The notes: generated from the letters alone by a model not told the origin. Shown: positions 17,392-26,789, counted from the first letter of the stretch. The stretch: 64,000 nt of DNA from Pollutimonas sp036675275 (GCA_036675275.1 JAKFFG010000026.1:164978-228977), one strand, 5' to 3'. Made by a program: numbers and translations.

Positions 17392-19872
17392 CTAGGAGCG
17401 GCGCGTCTCGCCCAGGTCCAGCCATACCCGTCGCATGGTGGGATCTTCGGCGTCGTAGTCGTTCTGGAAACCCAGGTGCTTCATCAGGCTGAGCATGGGG
17501 CGGTTCGTGGCAAGCACGACTCCATCTATATAAGTAAGACCCTGATACTGGGCCGCTTCGATAAGGCCACCCATTAATTGCGAGCCCAGCCCCCGGCGCT
17601 GCCATGCGTCGCCAATGACCAGGGCGTATTCGGCGCCGCGTCCGTCGGCATTGCGCAGGTAATGCGCGAATCCGATTATCTGCTCGCGCGGGTGGCCGCG
17701 ATGCTCGGGATTGGGCACCTGCACCGTGGCGACCAGAGCCAGCTCGCGGTCGTAGTCAATACGGGTATAACGCGCGAGCATGCGGGGCGTGAGTTCACGC
17801 ATCATGGAAACAAAGCGCATGTAGCGCGCTTCATCGGAAAGGCCCCGCACAAACTCCTGCAACGGCTCGGCGTCTTCAGGACGTATAGGCCGCAGCATCC
17901 ACGGACTGCCATCCTTGAACGTCTTGGATTGCACCAGACGGCGCGGATACGGGTGGATGGCCATATGCCTGTAACCCGTTGTCTCGGGCAGTACAAGCAT
18001 GGATTGGCTGGTGAGTTCGATGCGCACGATATGCGCGACAATCTGCATGTCGTCGGCATATACCGGATCAATAATGAGCGAGTCCAGCGATGGCAACTCG
18101 CTGATGAGTTCGGATATTCGCTCCAGCGTCTCTTGAAGAAGCTCCAATGCGGCCGACGTGGACTGACGCGCAAGCCCGTGTTGCCAAACGCTGCTGCGCA
18201 ACACGAGCTGGCGGGCCAGATAGCTGTTCAGCGGCGGCAGCTCGGTGGCACTATAGGCCCCGGCAAACAGCGCGTCCTGGCCCCCGGGCCCGAATGTAAT
18301 GTAAGGGCCGAACTTGGCGTCGCGCCGTACCTGGATAGACATAGGCAGACTATCGTCGGGCTGCCCTGGCGGCTGGGCGTCGCCGTCTTCGGCGCCGGCG
18401 GCATAGCGCAAAGGCACATGGAAGCAGTCCAGCAATTCCCGGCATTCGTCCGCGGTCAGGATGCGCCGGCGCTTGCTTTGGATGCTGCGCACGAGCGCGC
18501 GCGCCTCTTCCAGGCGCGGCGGCTTGCTCAAGACTTCGGGCGGCAAGGTCTGTTGCGACAGCGTCTGGTTGTAATGATAGGAAGCCAGTATTCCGAAAGC
18601 ATTGGCCGCCGATTCCGGAGTCCGGAATGCAGGCGTGCCCGCGCTGTCCAGGATATGGCGCAGCGCCCGCATTGACGCATCCCCCATGAAGCACGTGATG
18701 ATGGGCTTGCGCGAGTCGGGCGATATATCGGCCAGTTGCCGCGCCACGCTGCGCAGGTCGGACAACGGGTCGGGCGCCAGCAGCACCAGCACTCCGTCGA
18801 CACCCGAGTCGTCGGCCAGGATGCCGATGACTTGCTTGACCTTCTCCGGTGTCAAAGGGGCATAGGTAACGACCGGATTCCGGCTTTTCGCCCCTTCTTC
18901 CAGCAAGGCATCCAGAGACCTGATGCTGCTCTGGCTCAGTTCGGCCCGGAATACGGCTTCGGCATCTCCCATGACGTCGAGCGCCAGCTGAGCGGCGCCA
19001 TCGCCGTTGGAGAAAAGCGCAATCTTGCGGCCGCGCGGATGCCGTGTGTAGACCAAAACCTTAATGGCGGAAAACAGTTGCACGAAATAGCGGATGCGTA
19101 CCGCACCCGCCCGGCGCAAGAGCACGTTGAACACAGCATCTTCGGTGGACGCCGCATCGGCGTTGTGGCCGACCTTGAGCACGATTACGGGCTTGACGCT
19201 TGCCGCGGCACGAAGCGCACTGGTGAAGCGGCGCGATGACGAGGTTTCTTCAAGATACAGGGCAATGCTGTCGGTGCGCGGATCCATGGCAAGGTAATCG
19301 AGCGCCTCGGAGACATCGATAGTGGTTTCGTCGCCCAGCGACACAACCGCCGAAAAACCCAGCCTGACATCCTCGGCCCAATCCAGGACCGATGCAGTAA
19401 TGGAGCGGGATTGCGCCACCAGGGCAACGCGTCCGCCCAGCCCCACGTGCGGTTCATGGCTCAGGTTTATGCCCAGGTGCGGGCGCTGCACGCCAAAGGA
19501 ACGCGGGCCCAGCACCATGCAGTCATTAAGCTGACCCCACGTCCTGCAATAGACCATATCTTCGACAGGATCGTCTGACACGGCGTGATGGGGCAAGACA
19601 GTCAGGCACCTAGGTCGACAGGATTTGATGGCCGCAAGCGCCTCGGGCAGTCGCCGTGGGGCGATGCAAAGCAGGACTTGATCTACGCGGGATCCTTCGC
19701 TGACACCGTTGAGCGCCTGGGGCAAAGCGATGGGTTGGGCGGGATCGGCGTCGACTATTGTGATGGTGTTTTGCAGCGAACGCGGCACGCTGTGCACGAT
19801 GGGCAAGGAGCGGTCTGAAAGTACCACGAGCGAGCTGGGTTCGAACAATGCGGTAAGGCGATGTCGAGGCAT
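17392..19872 (-). CDS. Pat-like protein: inactive NDP-forming acyl-CoA synthetase fused to GNAT acetyltransferase
   Basis: 826 residues. The N-terminal two thirds follow the CoA-binding, succinyl-CoA-ligase-like and ATP-grasp layout of ADP-forming acyl-CoA synthetases. The C-terminal 170 residues, starting near WMLRPIRPEDAEPL, are a GNAT domain with the acetyl-CoA loop QRRGLGSQLM. This is the domain order of Salmonella/E. coli Pat (YfiQ), a lysine acetyltransferase. The SHTG segment that carries the phospho-histidine in active ligases is missing: VLKVGHN runs directly into ADAASTEDAVF. The ATP-grasp part is also short. I infer that only the acetyltransferase is active, with the ligase part sensing ligands. 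It stands alone, divergent from gltX. Confidence 0.88.
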   Translation of the reverse strand: MPRHRLTALFEPSSLVVLSDRSLPIVHSVPRSLQNTITIVDADPAQPIALPQALNGVSEGSRVDQVLLCIAPRRLPEALAAIKSCRPRCLTVLPHHAVSDDPVEDMVYCRTWGQLNDCMVLGPRSFGVQRPHLGINLSHEPHVGLGGRVALVAQSRSITASVLDWAEDVRLGFSAVVSLGDETTIDVSEALDYLAMDPRTDSIALYLEETSSSRRFTSALRAAASVKPVIVLKVGHNADAASTEDAVFNVLLRRAGAVRIRYFVQLFSAIKVLVYTRHPRGRKIALFSNGDGAAQLALDVMGDAEAVFRAELSQSSIRSLDALLEEGAKSRNPVVTYAPLTPEKVKQVIGILADDSGVDGVLVLLAPDPLSDLRSVARQLADISPDSRKPIITCFMGDASMRALRHILDSAGTPAFRTPESAANAFGILASYHYNQTLSQQTLPPEVLSKPPRLEEARALVRSIQSKRRRILTADECRELLDCFHVPLRYAAGAEDGDAQPPGQPDDSLPMSIQVRRDAKFGPYITFGPGGQDALFAGAYSATELPPLNSYLARQLVLRSSVWQHGLARQSTSAALELLQETLERISELISELPSLDSLIIDPVYADDMQIVAHIVRIELTSQSMLVLPETTGYRHMAIHPYPRRLVQSKTFKDGSPWMLRPIRPEDAEPLQEFVRGLSDEARYMRFVSMMRELTPRMLARYTRIDYDRELALVATVQVPNPEHRGHPREQIIGFAHYLRNADGRGAEYALVIGDAWQRRGLGSQLMGGLIEAAQYQGLTYIDGVVLATNRPMLSLMKHLGFQNDYDAEDPTMRRVWLDLGETRRS

Positions 19873-19979
19873 ACTTTATCCGGTTCAAGCGAAAATTGAT
19901 GTGTACTCTAAAATAGGCGTCTTGCTACTTTCCTGCGCATGCGGCCGATACCGCCACATGACTAGCCTAACGACTTACC

Positions 19980-21389
19980 ATGACCACGTCTACTTCTTCT
20001 GCCGTTCGCACGCGTTTCGCCCCTTCTCCGACGGGTTACCTGCATTTGGGCGGGGCTCGCACCGCCCTGTTTTCATGGGCTTTTGCGCGACATCACAAAG
20101 GCACTTTCGTATTGCGCATCGAGGACACCGACCTCGAACGCTCCACGCCTGAAGCCGTTCAGGCCATACTCGACAGCATGGCGTGGCTGGACATGCAGCC
20201 CGACGAAGGGCCCTTCTACCAGATGCAGCGCATGGACCGCTACCGCGAAGTCATTCAGACCATGCTGGAGGAAGGCAAAGCCTACTACTGCTACAGCAGC
20301 CCCGAAGAAGTCGAGGCCATGCGTGAAAAAGCCCGCGCCGCCGGATTGAAACCGCGCTATGACGGCACATGGAGGCCAGAAACGGGCAAGGCCTTGCCCG
20401 CCATCCCGGCCGACCGAAAGCCGGTCGTGCGTTTCAAGAACCCGCTGGACGGAGTCACCGGATGGGACGACCTGGTCAAGGGACATATCAGCTTCGACAA
20501 CAGCGAACTCGATGACCTGATCATCGCAAGGCCCGACGGCACACCCACCTACAATTTCTGCGTGGTCGTCGACGACTGGGACATGAAGATCACGCATGTA
20601 TTGCGCGGCGACGATCACGTGAACAACACCCCGCGACAGATCAATATTCTACGCGCGCTGGGCGCCGATCTGCCCGAGTACGGACACGTCCCCATGATAC
20701 TGGGGCCCGACGGCGAGAAGCTTTCAAAGCGGCATGGCGCTGTCAACGTCATGGAATACGACAACGATGGCTACCTTCCGGAAGCCATGGTCAACTACCT
20801 TGCGCGCCTGGGCTGGAGCCACGGAAACGATGAGCTGTTCACCCGCGAACAACTGGTCGAGTGGTTCGACACGCGCAATCTGACCAAGTCGGCTGCGCAA
20901 TGGGATCCCAAAAAATTGAACTGGGTCAATGCTCATTACATTAAAAACAGCAGCAATGCCGATCTGGCCGAGCGTGTGGCGCCCCGCATACTTAAAAACA
21001 ACGGCAATCCGCAAGCCGTCGACCTGCAAGCCGTCATGGGCTTGCTCAAAGACCGTGCAGAGACCCTGAATCAGCTAGCCGAAGGCGCAATGCTTTTTTG
21101 CGGCCCCTACACGCCAGCCGCCGCCGAACTGCGCAACGAACATCTGGATGAACAGGCCAAAGTATTGTTGAAGCACTTCGAGCAGCAAGCACAAGCCTTG
21201 CCGGATTGGACACCCGAATCGCTGGACGCGCTGATCAAAACGCTGCTCGCCGAACACGGCGTCAAAATGCCGAAGCTGGGCATCCCGTTGCGCCTTGCCG
21301 TCACGGGCCAGAAGCAAACACCCGCCATAGGCGCAGTGCTTGCCATTCTGGGCAAAGACCTTGTACTGGAACGGCTCGCGGCAGTATGA
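19980..21389 (+). CDS. gltX: Glutamyl-tRNA synthetase
   Basis: Charges tRNA-Glu; also supplies Glu-tRNA for the C5 haem pathway, whose GSA aminotransferase hemL is at 51867. The 469-residue protein has RFAPSPTGYLHLGGARTAL with the HIGH-type signature near residues 12-30 and the KLSKRHGAVNVMEY loop for KMSKS. Length is standard. A segment of zinc-type cysteines is not evident, since the region after HKGTFVLRIEDTD reads without the CxC pattern. The promoter region is shared with the divergent Pat-like gene. A cluster of GC-rich hairpins follows the stop. Confidence 0.98.
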   Translation: MTTSTSSAVRTRFAPSPTGYLHLGGARTALFSWAFARHHKGTFVLRIEDTDLERSTPEAVQAILDSMAWLDMQPDEGPFYQMQRMDRYREVIQTMLEEGKAYYCYSSPEEVEAMREKARAAGLKPRYDGTWRPETGKALPAIPADRKPVVRFKNPLDGVTGWDDLVKGHISFDNSELDDLIIARPDGTPTYNFCVVVDDWDMKITHVLRGDDHVNNTPRQINILRALGADLPEYGHVPMILGPDGEKLSKRHGAVNVMEYDNDGYLPEAMVNYLARLGWSHGNDELFTREQLVEWFDTRNLTKSAAQWDPKKLNWVNAHYIKNSSNADLAERVAPRILKNNGNPQAVDLQAVMGLLKDRAETLNQLAEGAMLFCGPYTPAAAELRNEHLDEQAKVLLKHFEQQAQALPDWTPESLDALIKTLLAEHGVKMPKLGIPLRLAVTGQKQTPAIGAVLAILGKDLVLERLAAV

Positions 21390-21407
21390 AAAGCCGCCCC
21401 GCCGTCA

Positions 21408-21458
21408 GGCGTGTCGACGCCGGCGTATCGACGCCCGGCGCCTCGCCGTCTGACGGCG
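21408..21458. repeat. Three GC-rich hairpins between convergent genes
   Basis: Two adjacent 14-bp units (21408-21421 and 21422-21435) differ by one base, and each is self-complementary (GGCGT-4-ACGCC). A third palindrome, CGCCGTC-T-GACGGCG, follows at 21444-21458. The cluster lies between gltX and the convergent lipoprotein gene, where a bidirectional transcription stop is expected. There is no T-run. Confidence 0.6.
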
Positions 21459-21478
21459 TTACCGTCTGGCGCCTAACG

Positions 21479-21973
21479 CTAGAACGGCAGGCGATATCCG
21501 GGCGACATACGTCTGGCCGTGATGGTGGCGCCATCCGCGGCTTTCAAGGTCAGCGCGTTGGCGCCGGCCGAAACAACGGTGTAGCGATTGGTATAAATCG
21601 GATCGTCCAAATTCACAGGAGCGCCGTTGGACTCCAGGGTCTTGAGCACCAGCGTTTGTTTGTCGTGACGCCAGCAACCCCCTTCGTCCAGCCCTTGCGA
21701 TGGATTCTTGCCGCGCTTCAGTTGCTCTGTATACGCCATGACGCCGTCGGCATTCAGGGTATACAAGGTGCGAAGTTCTCCGGCCACGCCCTTTTGTTTG
21801 CGCACACTTAGCCAGTTGCCCACCAGCGGATCGCCCGGCGCGGCCGCTGCGCATTTGGGAACTGTCTTGACCGGCTCAGGCGGGGCGCTGACCGGCGCGG
21901 CGCAGCCGGCCAGAAACACCGCAGTGGCAAACCCGGTCATCAACAAGCGCGGACGAAGCAGGAAATCGTACAT
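21479..21973 (-). CDS. Putative lipoprotein, unknown function
   Basis: 164 residues. A basic-hydrophobic signal ends in a clear lipobox, VFLAGC, so Cys is expected to be lipidated in the outer or inner membrane. A proline-rich linker (APPEPVKTVP) leads to a compact domain with GNWLSVRKQKG, then LNADGVMAYTEQ, GGCWRHDKQTL and a C-terminal beta segment; this looks like a lipocalin-like or META-like small barrel, but I do not recognise the family. The ATG at 21973 was chosen over one three codons earlier because AAAGGA is then spaced 9 bases away. Confidence 0.8.
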   Translation of the reverse strand: MYDFLLRPRLLMTGFATAVFLAGCAAPVSAPPEPVKTVPKCAAAAPGDPLVGNWLSVRKQKGVAGELRTLYTLNADGVMAYTEQLKRGKNPSQGLDEGGCWRHDKQTLVLKTLESNGAPVNLDDPIYTNRYTVVSAGANALTLKAADGATITARRMSPGYRLPF

Positions 21974-22169
21974 AAGAGGCATTCCTTTAAACGCAAAACG
22001 TCAACGATTTTAGCCGCAACGCCACAAGACGGCCGCGCCGACATGCACAGACCCGCGAAATTTCGAATACTGCTGCGCAAATCCACGTAGCCAATGAGGA
22101 CTCATCAAGGCAAGCCAGGGACCGGATCTACAATAGGCGCAGTCATTTGCCACAGGCGCACAGATTTCC

Positions 22170-22610
22170 ATGCCTTACTCAGTCTTGATCACACTGCACT
22201 TGTTCGCGGCCTTCATATTTGTTGGCACCGTTTTCTTTGAAGTGCTGATGCTCGAAGGCATCCGCAAGCACGTGTCGCGCGAATCCATGCGCGAGATCGA
22301 GCGCGCAATCGGCAAGCGGGCCCGGCAGATCATGCCCTGGACCTTGCTGGTCCTGTACAGCGCGGGCATCGGCATGGCGTGGCACTACCGCGGCGTCCTG
22401 GCCCAGCCTTTCGACAGCGCTTTCGGCACCATGCTCACCATAAAGATAGTGCTGGCGCTGAGCGTGCTGGGCCACTTCATCACCGCCATGGTGCTGGGCA
22501 GCAAAGGGCTGTTGAATGCCCGCTATGTTCAACGCATACATACCAGCGTATTCACGCATATGGTCGGCATCGTGCTGCTGGCCAAAGCCATGCTTTACCT
22601 CAACTGGTAA
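22170..22610 (+). CDS. CopD-like four-helix integral membrane protein
   Basis: 146 residues with four hydrophobic helices: about 5-25 (LITLHLFAAFIFVGTVFF), 53-72, 87-107 and 123-143. Histidines occur in the first helix (LHLF) and in the last two (GHFITAM, FTHMVGIVLL), a pattern seen in CopD-like and related small cytochrome-b561-type membrane proteins that may bind haem or copper. No metal-resistance neighbours are present. Its stop codon directly abuts the stop of the convergent lrp gene (22610/22611). A TACAAT element about 40 bp upstream may be its -10 box. The functional name is tentative. Confidence 0.75.
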   Translation: MPYSVLITLHLFAAFIFVGTVFFEVLMLEGIRKHVSRESMREIERAIGKRARQIMPWTLLVLYSAGIGMAWHYRGVLAQPFDSAFGTMLTIKIVLALSVLGHFITAMVLGSKGLLNARYVQRIHTSVFTHMVGIVLLAKAMLYLNW

Positions 22611-23063
22611 TCACAGCGGCAGCCTGACGTCGTGCTTGATCTCGCGCAATGCGACGATAGTGCGTGTTTGCCGCAGGCCTGGCAGATTGAACAGAAATCG
22701 GTGCAGAAAGCTGTCGTAGGCCTCGGGACTGGGCACCACTATCTTCAGCAGAAAGTCGGAATCGCCGGTAACGGCATAGCACTCCAGTATCTCGGGCGCG
22801 TCGCGCACTGACCGCTCGAAATTTTCAACGATTTCCGCCGAATGCCTTTCGAGACTTATCTGGGCAAACATGCAGCCCTGCAGCCCGACTTTATGGCGAT
22901 CCACCTTGGCGTAATACCCCTGGATGACCTTGTTGGCCTCGAGTGCTTTGACACGACGCCAGACGGGTGCCGCGGAAAGCCCCACCTCGTCGGACAGCTG
23001 CTGCGCCGAAGCGCGACCCTCTTTTTGCAGCTGTTGGAGTATTTTGATATCAGTCTTATCCAT
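22611..23063 (-). CDS. Lrp/AsnC family transcriptional regulator
   Basis: 150 residues. N-terminal helix-turn-helix (KTDIKILQQLQKEGRASAQQLSDEVGLS, then PVWRRVKALE) and C-terminal RAM ligand-binding domain (ILECYAVTGDSDFLLKIVV). The GDSDF segment is the usual amino-acid contact region. The ATG at 23063 has a strong GAGGAGG site; longer starts lack one. It is divergent from the indolepyruvate oxidoreductase gene, 112 bp away, and a palindrome at 23076-23091 lies right before its start. Inference: it responds to an aromatic or branched amino acid and controls the divergent gene and itself. Confidence 0.95.
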   Translation of the reverse strand: MDKTDIKILQQLQKEGRASAQQLSDEVGLSAAPVWRRVKALEANKVIQGYYAKVDRHKVGLQGCMFAQISLERHSAEIVENFERSVRDAPEILECYAVTGDSDFLLKIVVPSPEAYDSFLHRFLFNLPGLRQTRTIVALREIKHDVRLPL

Positions 23064-23075
23064 TTGGCCTCCTCG

Positions 23076-23091
23076 CGAAACAAACGTTTCG
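23076..23091. promoter_or_regulatory. Palindrome, candidate Lrp-type operator
   Basis: CGAAAC-AAAC-GTTTCG is a perfect 6-bp inverted repeat with a 4-base centre, 13 bp before the lrp start and 85 bp before the divergent oxidoreductase start. Its size and location fit an autoregulatory site, but Lrp-family sites are degenerate, so this is only a candidate. Confidence 0.45.
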
Positions 23092-23175
23092 TTAACTAGG
23101 GATTCTACGCGACGCGAACGCAATAAAACCAGACCGGCAAATCTCTATCATGGGTTGAAATACCGGAGTCTTGCC

Positions 23176-26100
23176 ATGTCAGTTCCCCATATAGATACTC
23201 AATATCGACTTTCCGACAATCTGACCGCTACGTCGGGCCGCATCTTCCTGACCGGCACTCAGGCGCTCGTGCGTATGCTGCTGGCCCAGCGCCGCAGCGA
23301 CGAAAGCCATGGCTTGAATACCGCCGGCTTTGTGACGGGATACCGCGGTTCGCCGCTGGGCGGCGTGGACATGGCCATGTGGCGAGCGCAAAAACTGCTG
23401 GAGGAAAATCGCGTCAGTTTTCTGCCCGCGATCAATGAGGATCTCGCTGCGACCATCGTCATGGGCACCCAACAGGCCGGTATTCGCGACGACAGGCGCG
23501 TCGATGGCGTATTCGGCATGTGGTACGGCAAGGGGCCGGGTGTCGACCGCGCAGGCGACGCGCTGCACCACGGCAACGCCGCGGGCGCCTCCCGCAACGG
23601 CGGTGTGCTGCTGATCGTCGGCGACGACCACACGGCCGCGTCATCCTCCATCCCGCATGCCAGCGAAACATCACTGCAGGGGTGGAGCATACCCATTATT
23701 CATCCGGCGTCCGTCGAAGAATATGAATCTTTCGGCCTGTGGGGCTGGGCGTTGTCGCGCTACTCCGGCGCCTGGGTTGCCTTCAAGGCGGTTACCGAAA
23801 CGGTAGAGAGCGGGCGGTCGTTCACGCTTGGCTCCATGCCGGACTTCTCCACCAGCGACGATGATCCGCACAAGGGTGCGCTGGAATACAGCGCGCGCGA
23901 ATTCCTGACACCTGGCATCGAGAGCCGTATGGCCGATCGCCTGGTCGCGGTCAAGGCCTTTTCGCGCCAACACTCCCTGGACCGTCTGGTCGATGCAGCG
24001 CCTCAAGCCAGACTGGGCATCATCACTACCGGCAAGGCCCATCTTGACGCACTGGATGCATTGCAAACGCTGGCGGATGCGCAGCAAACCCCTCTCCCGC
24101 CCTTGCGCCATTACAAGATAGGCCTGAGCTGGCCCATCGATGAGCCAGGGTTCTTGCGCTTCGCCGAAGGCCTGGAGCACATCCTCGTTCTTGAAGAAAA
24201 AGCGCCGCTGATCGAAGGCCAGATCAAGGACCTCCTGTTCAACCAAGCCGTGCGTCCGCGTATTGCAGGCAAGCGGGATCTGGAAAACGAAGTCCTGGTT
24301 CCATCGACCGGCCAGTTGCGGCCCGCGCTCGTCAGGGGCGTGCTGCGCCGCTGGCTGGCACAGGCCGGGGAAGTCGTGCTGGATGATCCCGACTGCGCGC
24401 TGATATCGCTGCAATCCGCCAGACCGGCCGCGATTGCCCGGCGACCTTATTTCTGTTCGGGCTGTCCGCACAGCACTTCCACGAAAGTGCCTGAAGGCAG
24501 TCAGGCGCTGGCCGGCGTGGGTTGCCACTACATGGCCACCTGGATGGATCGCGACACCAGCGGACTGACGCAAATGGGCGGCGAAGGCACCGACTGGATC
24601 GGACTGTCGCGCTACACCACGATGCCGCATATCTTTCAGAATATGGGCGAAGGAACTTATTTCCATTCCGGCTACCTGGCAATACGCCAGGCCATCGCCG
24701 CCAATGCCAACGTCACTTACAAGATCCTGTTCAACGACGCGGTGGCCATGACAGGTGGACAGCCGGTGGACGGCTCGATTTCGGTATTGCAGATTTGCCA
24801 ACAAATGCTGGGCGAAGGCGTGCAGCGCGTGGTGATCACCACGGACGAGCCCGACAAATACCGGGGCTGCGCGCTGGCGCCAGGTGTCGCTGTGCACCAT
24901 CGTCGCGAGCTTGACCGCTTGCAGCGCGAACTGCGCGAAATCAAAGGCGTAACTGTGCTGATCCACGATCAGGCCTGTGCTGCCGAAAAGCGCCGGCGCC
25001 GCAAGAAGCGCACATACCCTGATCCCGCGCGGCGCCTGTTCATCAACACGGCGGTATGCGAAGGTTGCGGAGATTGCGGCGTTCAATCGAACTGCCTGTC
25101 GCTTGTTCCGGTGGAAACGCCCTTCGGCCGCAAGCGCGCCATCGATCAATCAAGCTGCAATAAAGACTACTCATGTGCAGAGGGCTTCTGTCCGAGCTTC
25201 GTATCGGTGATCGGAGGAACGCCGCGCAAGTCGGGCAACGAAGACGACGAAATGGCGCGCCAGAAAGTTCGAAGCCTGATCTCGCAATTGCCGCCGCCTG
25301 CATTCGATGCGGCGAAACGTGACTGCAACGTGCTGGTGGCAGGCATAGGCGGAACCGGCGTCATCACCGTGGGGGCCATACTGTCAATGGCTGCGCATCT
25401 GGAAGGCCGGGCAGCATCTGTCCTGGACATTACCGGCCTGGCGCAAAAAGGCGGCACCGTCATCAGCCACATACGCTTGTCCTGCGATGCACAGCCGACT
25501 GCAGCGGTACGAATAGAAGCACAGCAGGCCGACGTGGCCATATTCTGCGATGTCGTGGCCGGGACCAGCCCCGAGGCCTTGAAAACGTTGCGATTGGGCA
25601 AGACGCAAGTAGCGTTGAATACCTACCTGGCCCCTACCGCCGAGTTCACCCGCGATCCTCAGGCCAGTATGGACCCTGGACCATTGATCGATATAGTGCG
25701 CGACACGGCCGGCGCGTCGAACACCTGGCAGCTGGACGCGCATTCCGTGGCCGTCCAGCAGTTCGGAGACAGCATTCTGGCCAACATGATGATGCTGGGC
25801 TTTGCCTGGCAGCGTGGATGCATCCCTTTGAGCGAAGAAGCCATCATGCGGGCGCTGGAACTCAATGGCATTGCCGTCCAGGCAAACCAGGATGCGTTCC
25901 GGATTGGCCGCCTAGCGGCATGGCAGCCCGATGCGCTTCAGGCGGCAGGGACTTCCGGCGATAAAGCGGTCATCATCCACATGCCCGAATCGCTGGACAA
26001 GATAGTCGAGCGGTGCACAGCGGCGCTGACCAGCTACCAGAATGCCGCCTATGCGGAACAATATGCCGATGTTATCGATAAGGTGCGTGTCGCCGAGCAG

Positions 26101-26664
26101 GCGCTGTATCCGGACGCCAAGCCTCGCTTGACCTCGAAGGTGGCGCAATCCCTTTACAAGCTCATGGCGTACAAAGACGAATACGAGGTCGCCCGTCTTT
26201 TCACCAACGGCGATTTTCACAAAGAGCTGAAAGAAAAGTTTGAAGGCGATTTCAGCCTGCAGTTTCACCTGGCTCCTCCATTGTTTGCCAGGCGCGACCC
26301 GGTAACGGGCGTCCCAAGAAAGATGACGCTAGGCCCGGCGACAGAAAAAGTATTTCGCCTGCTTGCACGCTGCAAGTCGGTGCGCGGATCATGGATGGAC
26401 GTTTTCTCGTATACTGCCGAGCGCAAAATGGAGCGGCGGCTGATTCGGGAATACCGCGACGCGGTCTTGGCCATGGCCAGGAAGCTGGACGCCGGGAATT
26501 TTGCCACTGCGCTCGAAATCGCCGAGTTGCCGCAGGCCGTTCGAGGCTTTGGGCATATCAAGGCGGCCAATGCAGACAAATACCAACAACGCCTGGACCA
26601 ACTGCTCGCCGAGCTTGATGGCCCCGTCATGAATGCTAACAATATTCATCGGGCACAGGCATGA
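23176..26664 (+). CDS. Indolepyruvate ferredoxin oxidoreductase family protein (IorA-IorB fusion)
   Basis: 1162 residues, a single-chain fusion of the two archaeal subunits. It oxidatively decarboxylates aryl-pyruvates (from aromatic amino acid transamination) to aryl-acetyl-CoA, passing electrons to ferredoxin; needs TPP and iron-sulfur clusters. Visible are an N-terminal TPP-type domain (TAGFVTGYRGSPLGGVD), FCSGCPHSTSTKVPEG, a cysteine cluster CEGCGDCG with a further SCNKDYSCAEGFCPSF, and a C-terminal IorB-like domain starting VLVAGIGGTGVITVG near residue 720. ATG 23176 has GGAG 9 bases upstream; in-frame extension upstream runs through the lrp promoter and gene. Precise substrate is not readable. 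Confidence 0.93.
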   Translation: MSVPHIDTQYRLSDNLTATSGRIFLTGTQALVRMLLAQRRSDESHGLNTAGFVTGYRGSPLGGVDMAMWRAQKLLEENRVSFLPAINEDLAATIVMGTQQAGIRDDRRVDGVFGMWYGKGPGVDRAGDALHHGNAAGASRNGGVLLIVGDDHTAASSSIPHASETSLQGWSIPIIHPASVEEYESFGLWGWALSRYSGAWVAFKAVTETVESGRSFTLGSMPDFSTSDDDPHKGALEYSAREFLTPGIESRMADRLVAVKAFSRQHSLDRLVDAAPQARLGIITTGKAHLDALDALQTLADAQQTPLPPLRHYKIGLSWPIDEPGFLRFAEGLEHILVLEEKAPLIEGQIKDLLFNQAVRPRIAGKRDLENEVLVPSTGQLRPALVRGVLRRWLAQAGEVVLDDPDCALISLQSARPAAIARRPYFCSGCPHSTSTKVPEGSQALAGVGCHYMATWMDRDTSGLTQMGGEGTDWIGLSRYTTMPHIFQNMGEGTYFHSGYLAIRQAIAANANVTYKILFNDAVAMTGGQPVDGSISVLQICQQMLGEGVQRVVITTDEPDKYRGCALAPGVAVHHRRELDRLQRELREIKGVTVLIHDQACAAEKRRRRKKRTYPDPARRLFINTAVCEGCGDCGVQSNCLSLVPVETPFGRKRAIDQSSCNKDYSCAEGFCPSFVSVIGGTPRKSGNEDDEMARQKVRSLISQLPPPAFDAAKRDCNVLVAGIGGTGVITVGAILSMAAHLEGRAASVLDITGLAQKGGTVISHIRLSCDAQPTAAVRIEAQQADVAIFCDVVAGTSPEALKTLRLGKTQVALNTYLAPTAEFTRDPQASMDPGPLIDIVRDTAGASNTWQLDAHSVAVQQFGDSILANMMMLGFAWQRGCIPLSEEAIMRALELNGIAVQANQDAFRIGRLAAWQPDALQAAGTSGDKAVIIHMPESLDKIVERCTAALTSYQNAAYAEQYADVIDKVRVAEQALYPDAKPRLTSKVAQSLYKLMAYKDEYEVARLFTNGDFHKELKEKFEGDFSLQFHLAPPLFARRDPVTGVPRKMTLGPATEKVFRLLARCKSVRGSWMDVFSYTAERKMERRLIREYRDAVLAMARKLDAGNFATALEIAELPQAVRGFGHIKAANADKYQQRLDQLLAELDGPVMNANNIHRAQA

Positions 26665-26760
26665 ACCGCCAAAACTTGTGCGCATGAGGCCCGCCGGGCC
26701 TTATGCCTTATAGCCGATACCTTTTTCTGTAAAAAATAAAAAATCAAGTCCCCATCAGGC

Positions 26761-26789
26761 TTGATTCATGTCAGATCCATCACTACAAT
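26761..26789 (+). promoter_or_regulatory. Sigma70-type promoter of nrdAB
   Basis: TTGATT (26761-26766) and TACAAT (26784-26789) are separated by exactly 17 bases. The -10 box lies inside the first NrdR box and the second box covers the expected early transcribed region, which fits repression by blocking RNA polymerase. Confidence 0.75.

Noticed and set aside
23671..25149. 492-codon minus-strand frame inside the indolepyruvate oxidoreductase
   Set aside because: Shadow of a strongly conserved plus-strand gene; no ribosome site or family features.
26687..26701. AGGCCC-GCC-GGGCCT hairpin after the indolepyruvate oxidoreductase as a terminator
   Set aside because: The stem is short and the following bases are not T-rich; it may contribute but cannot be called.
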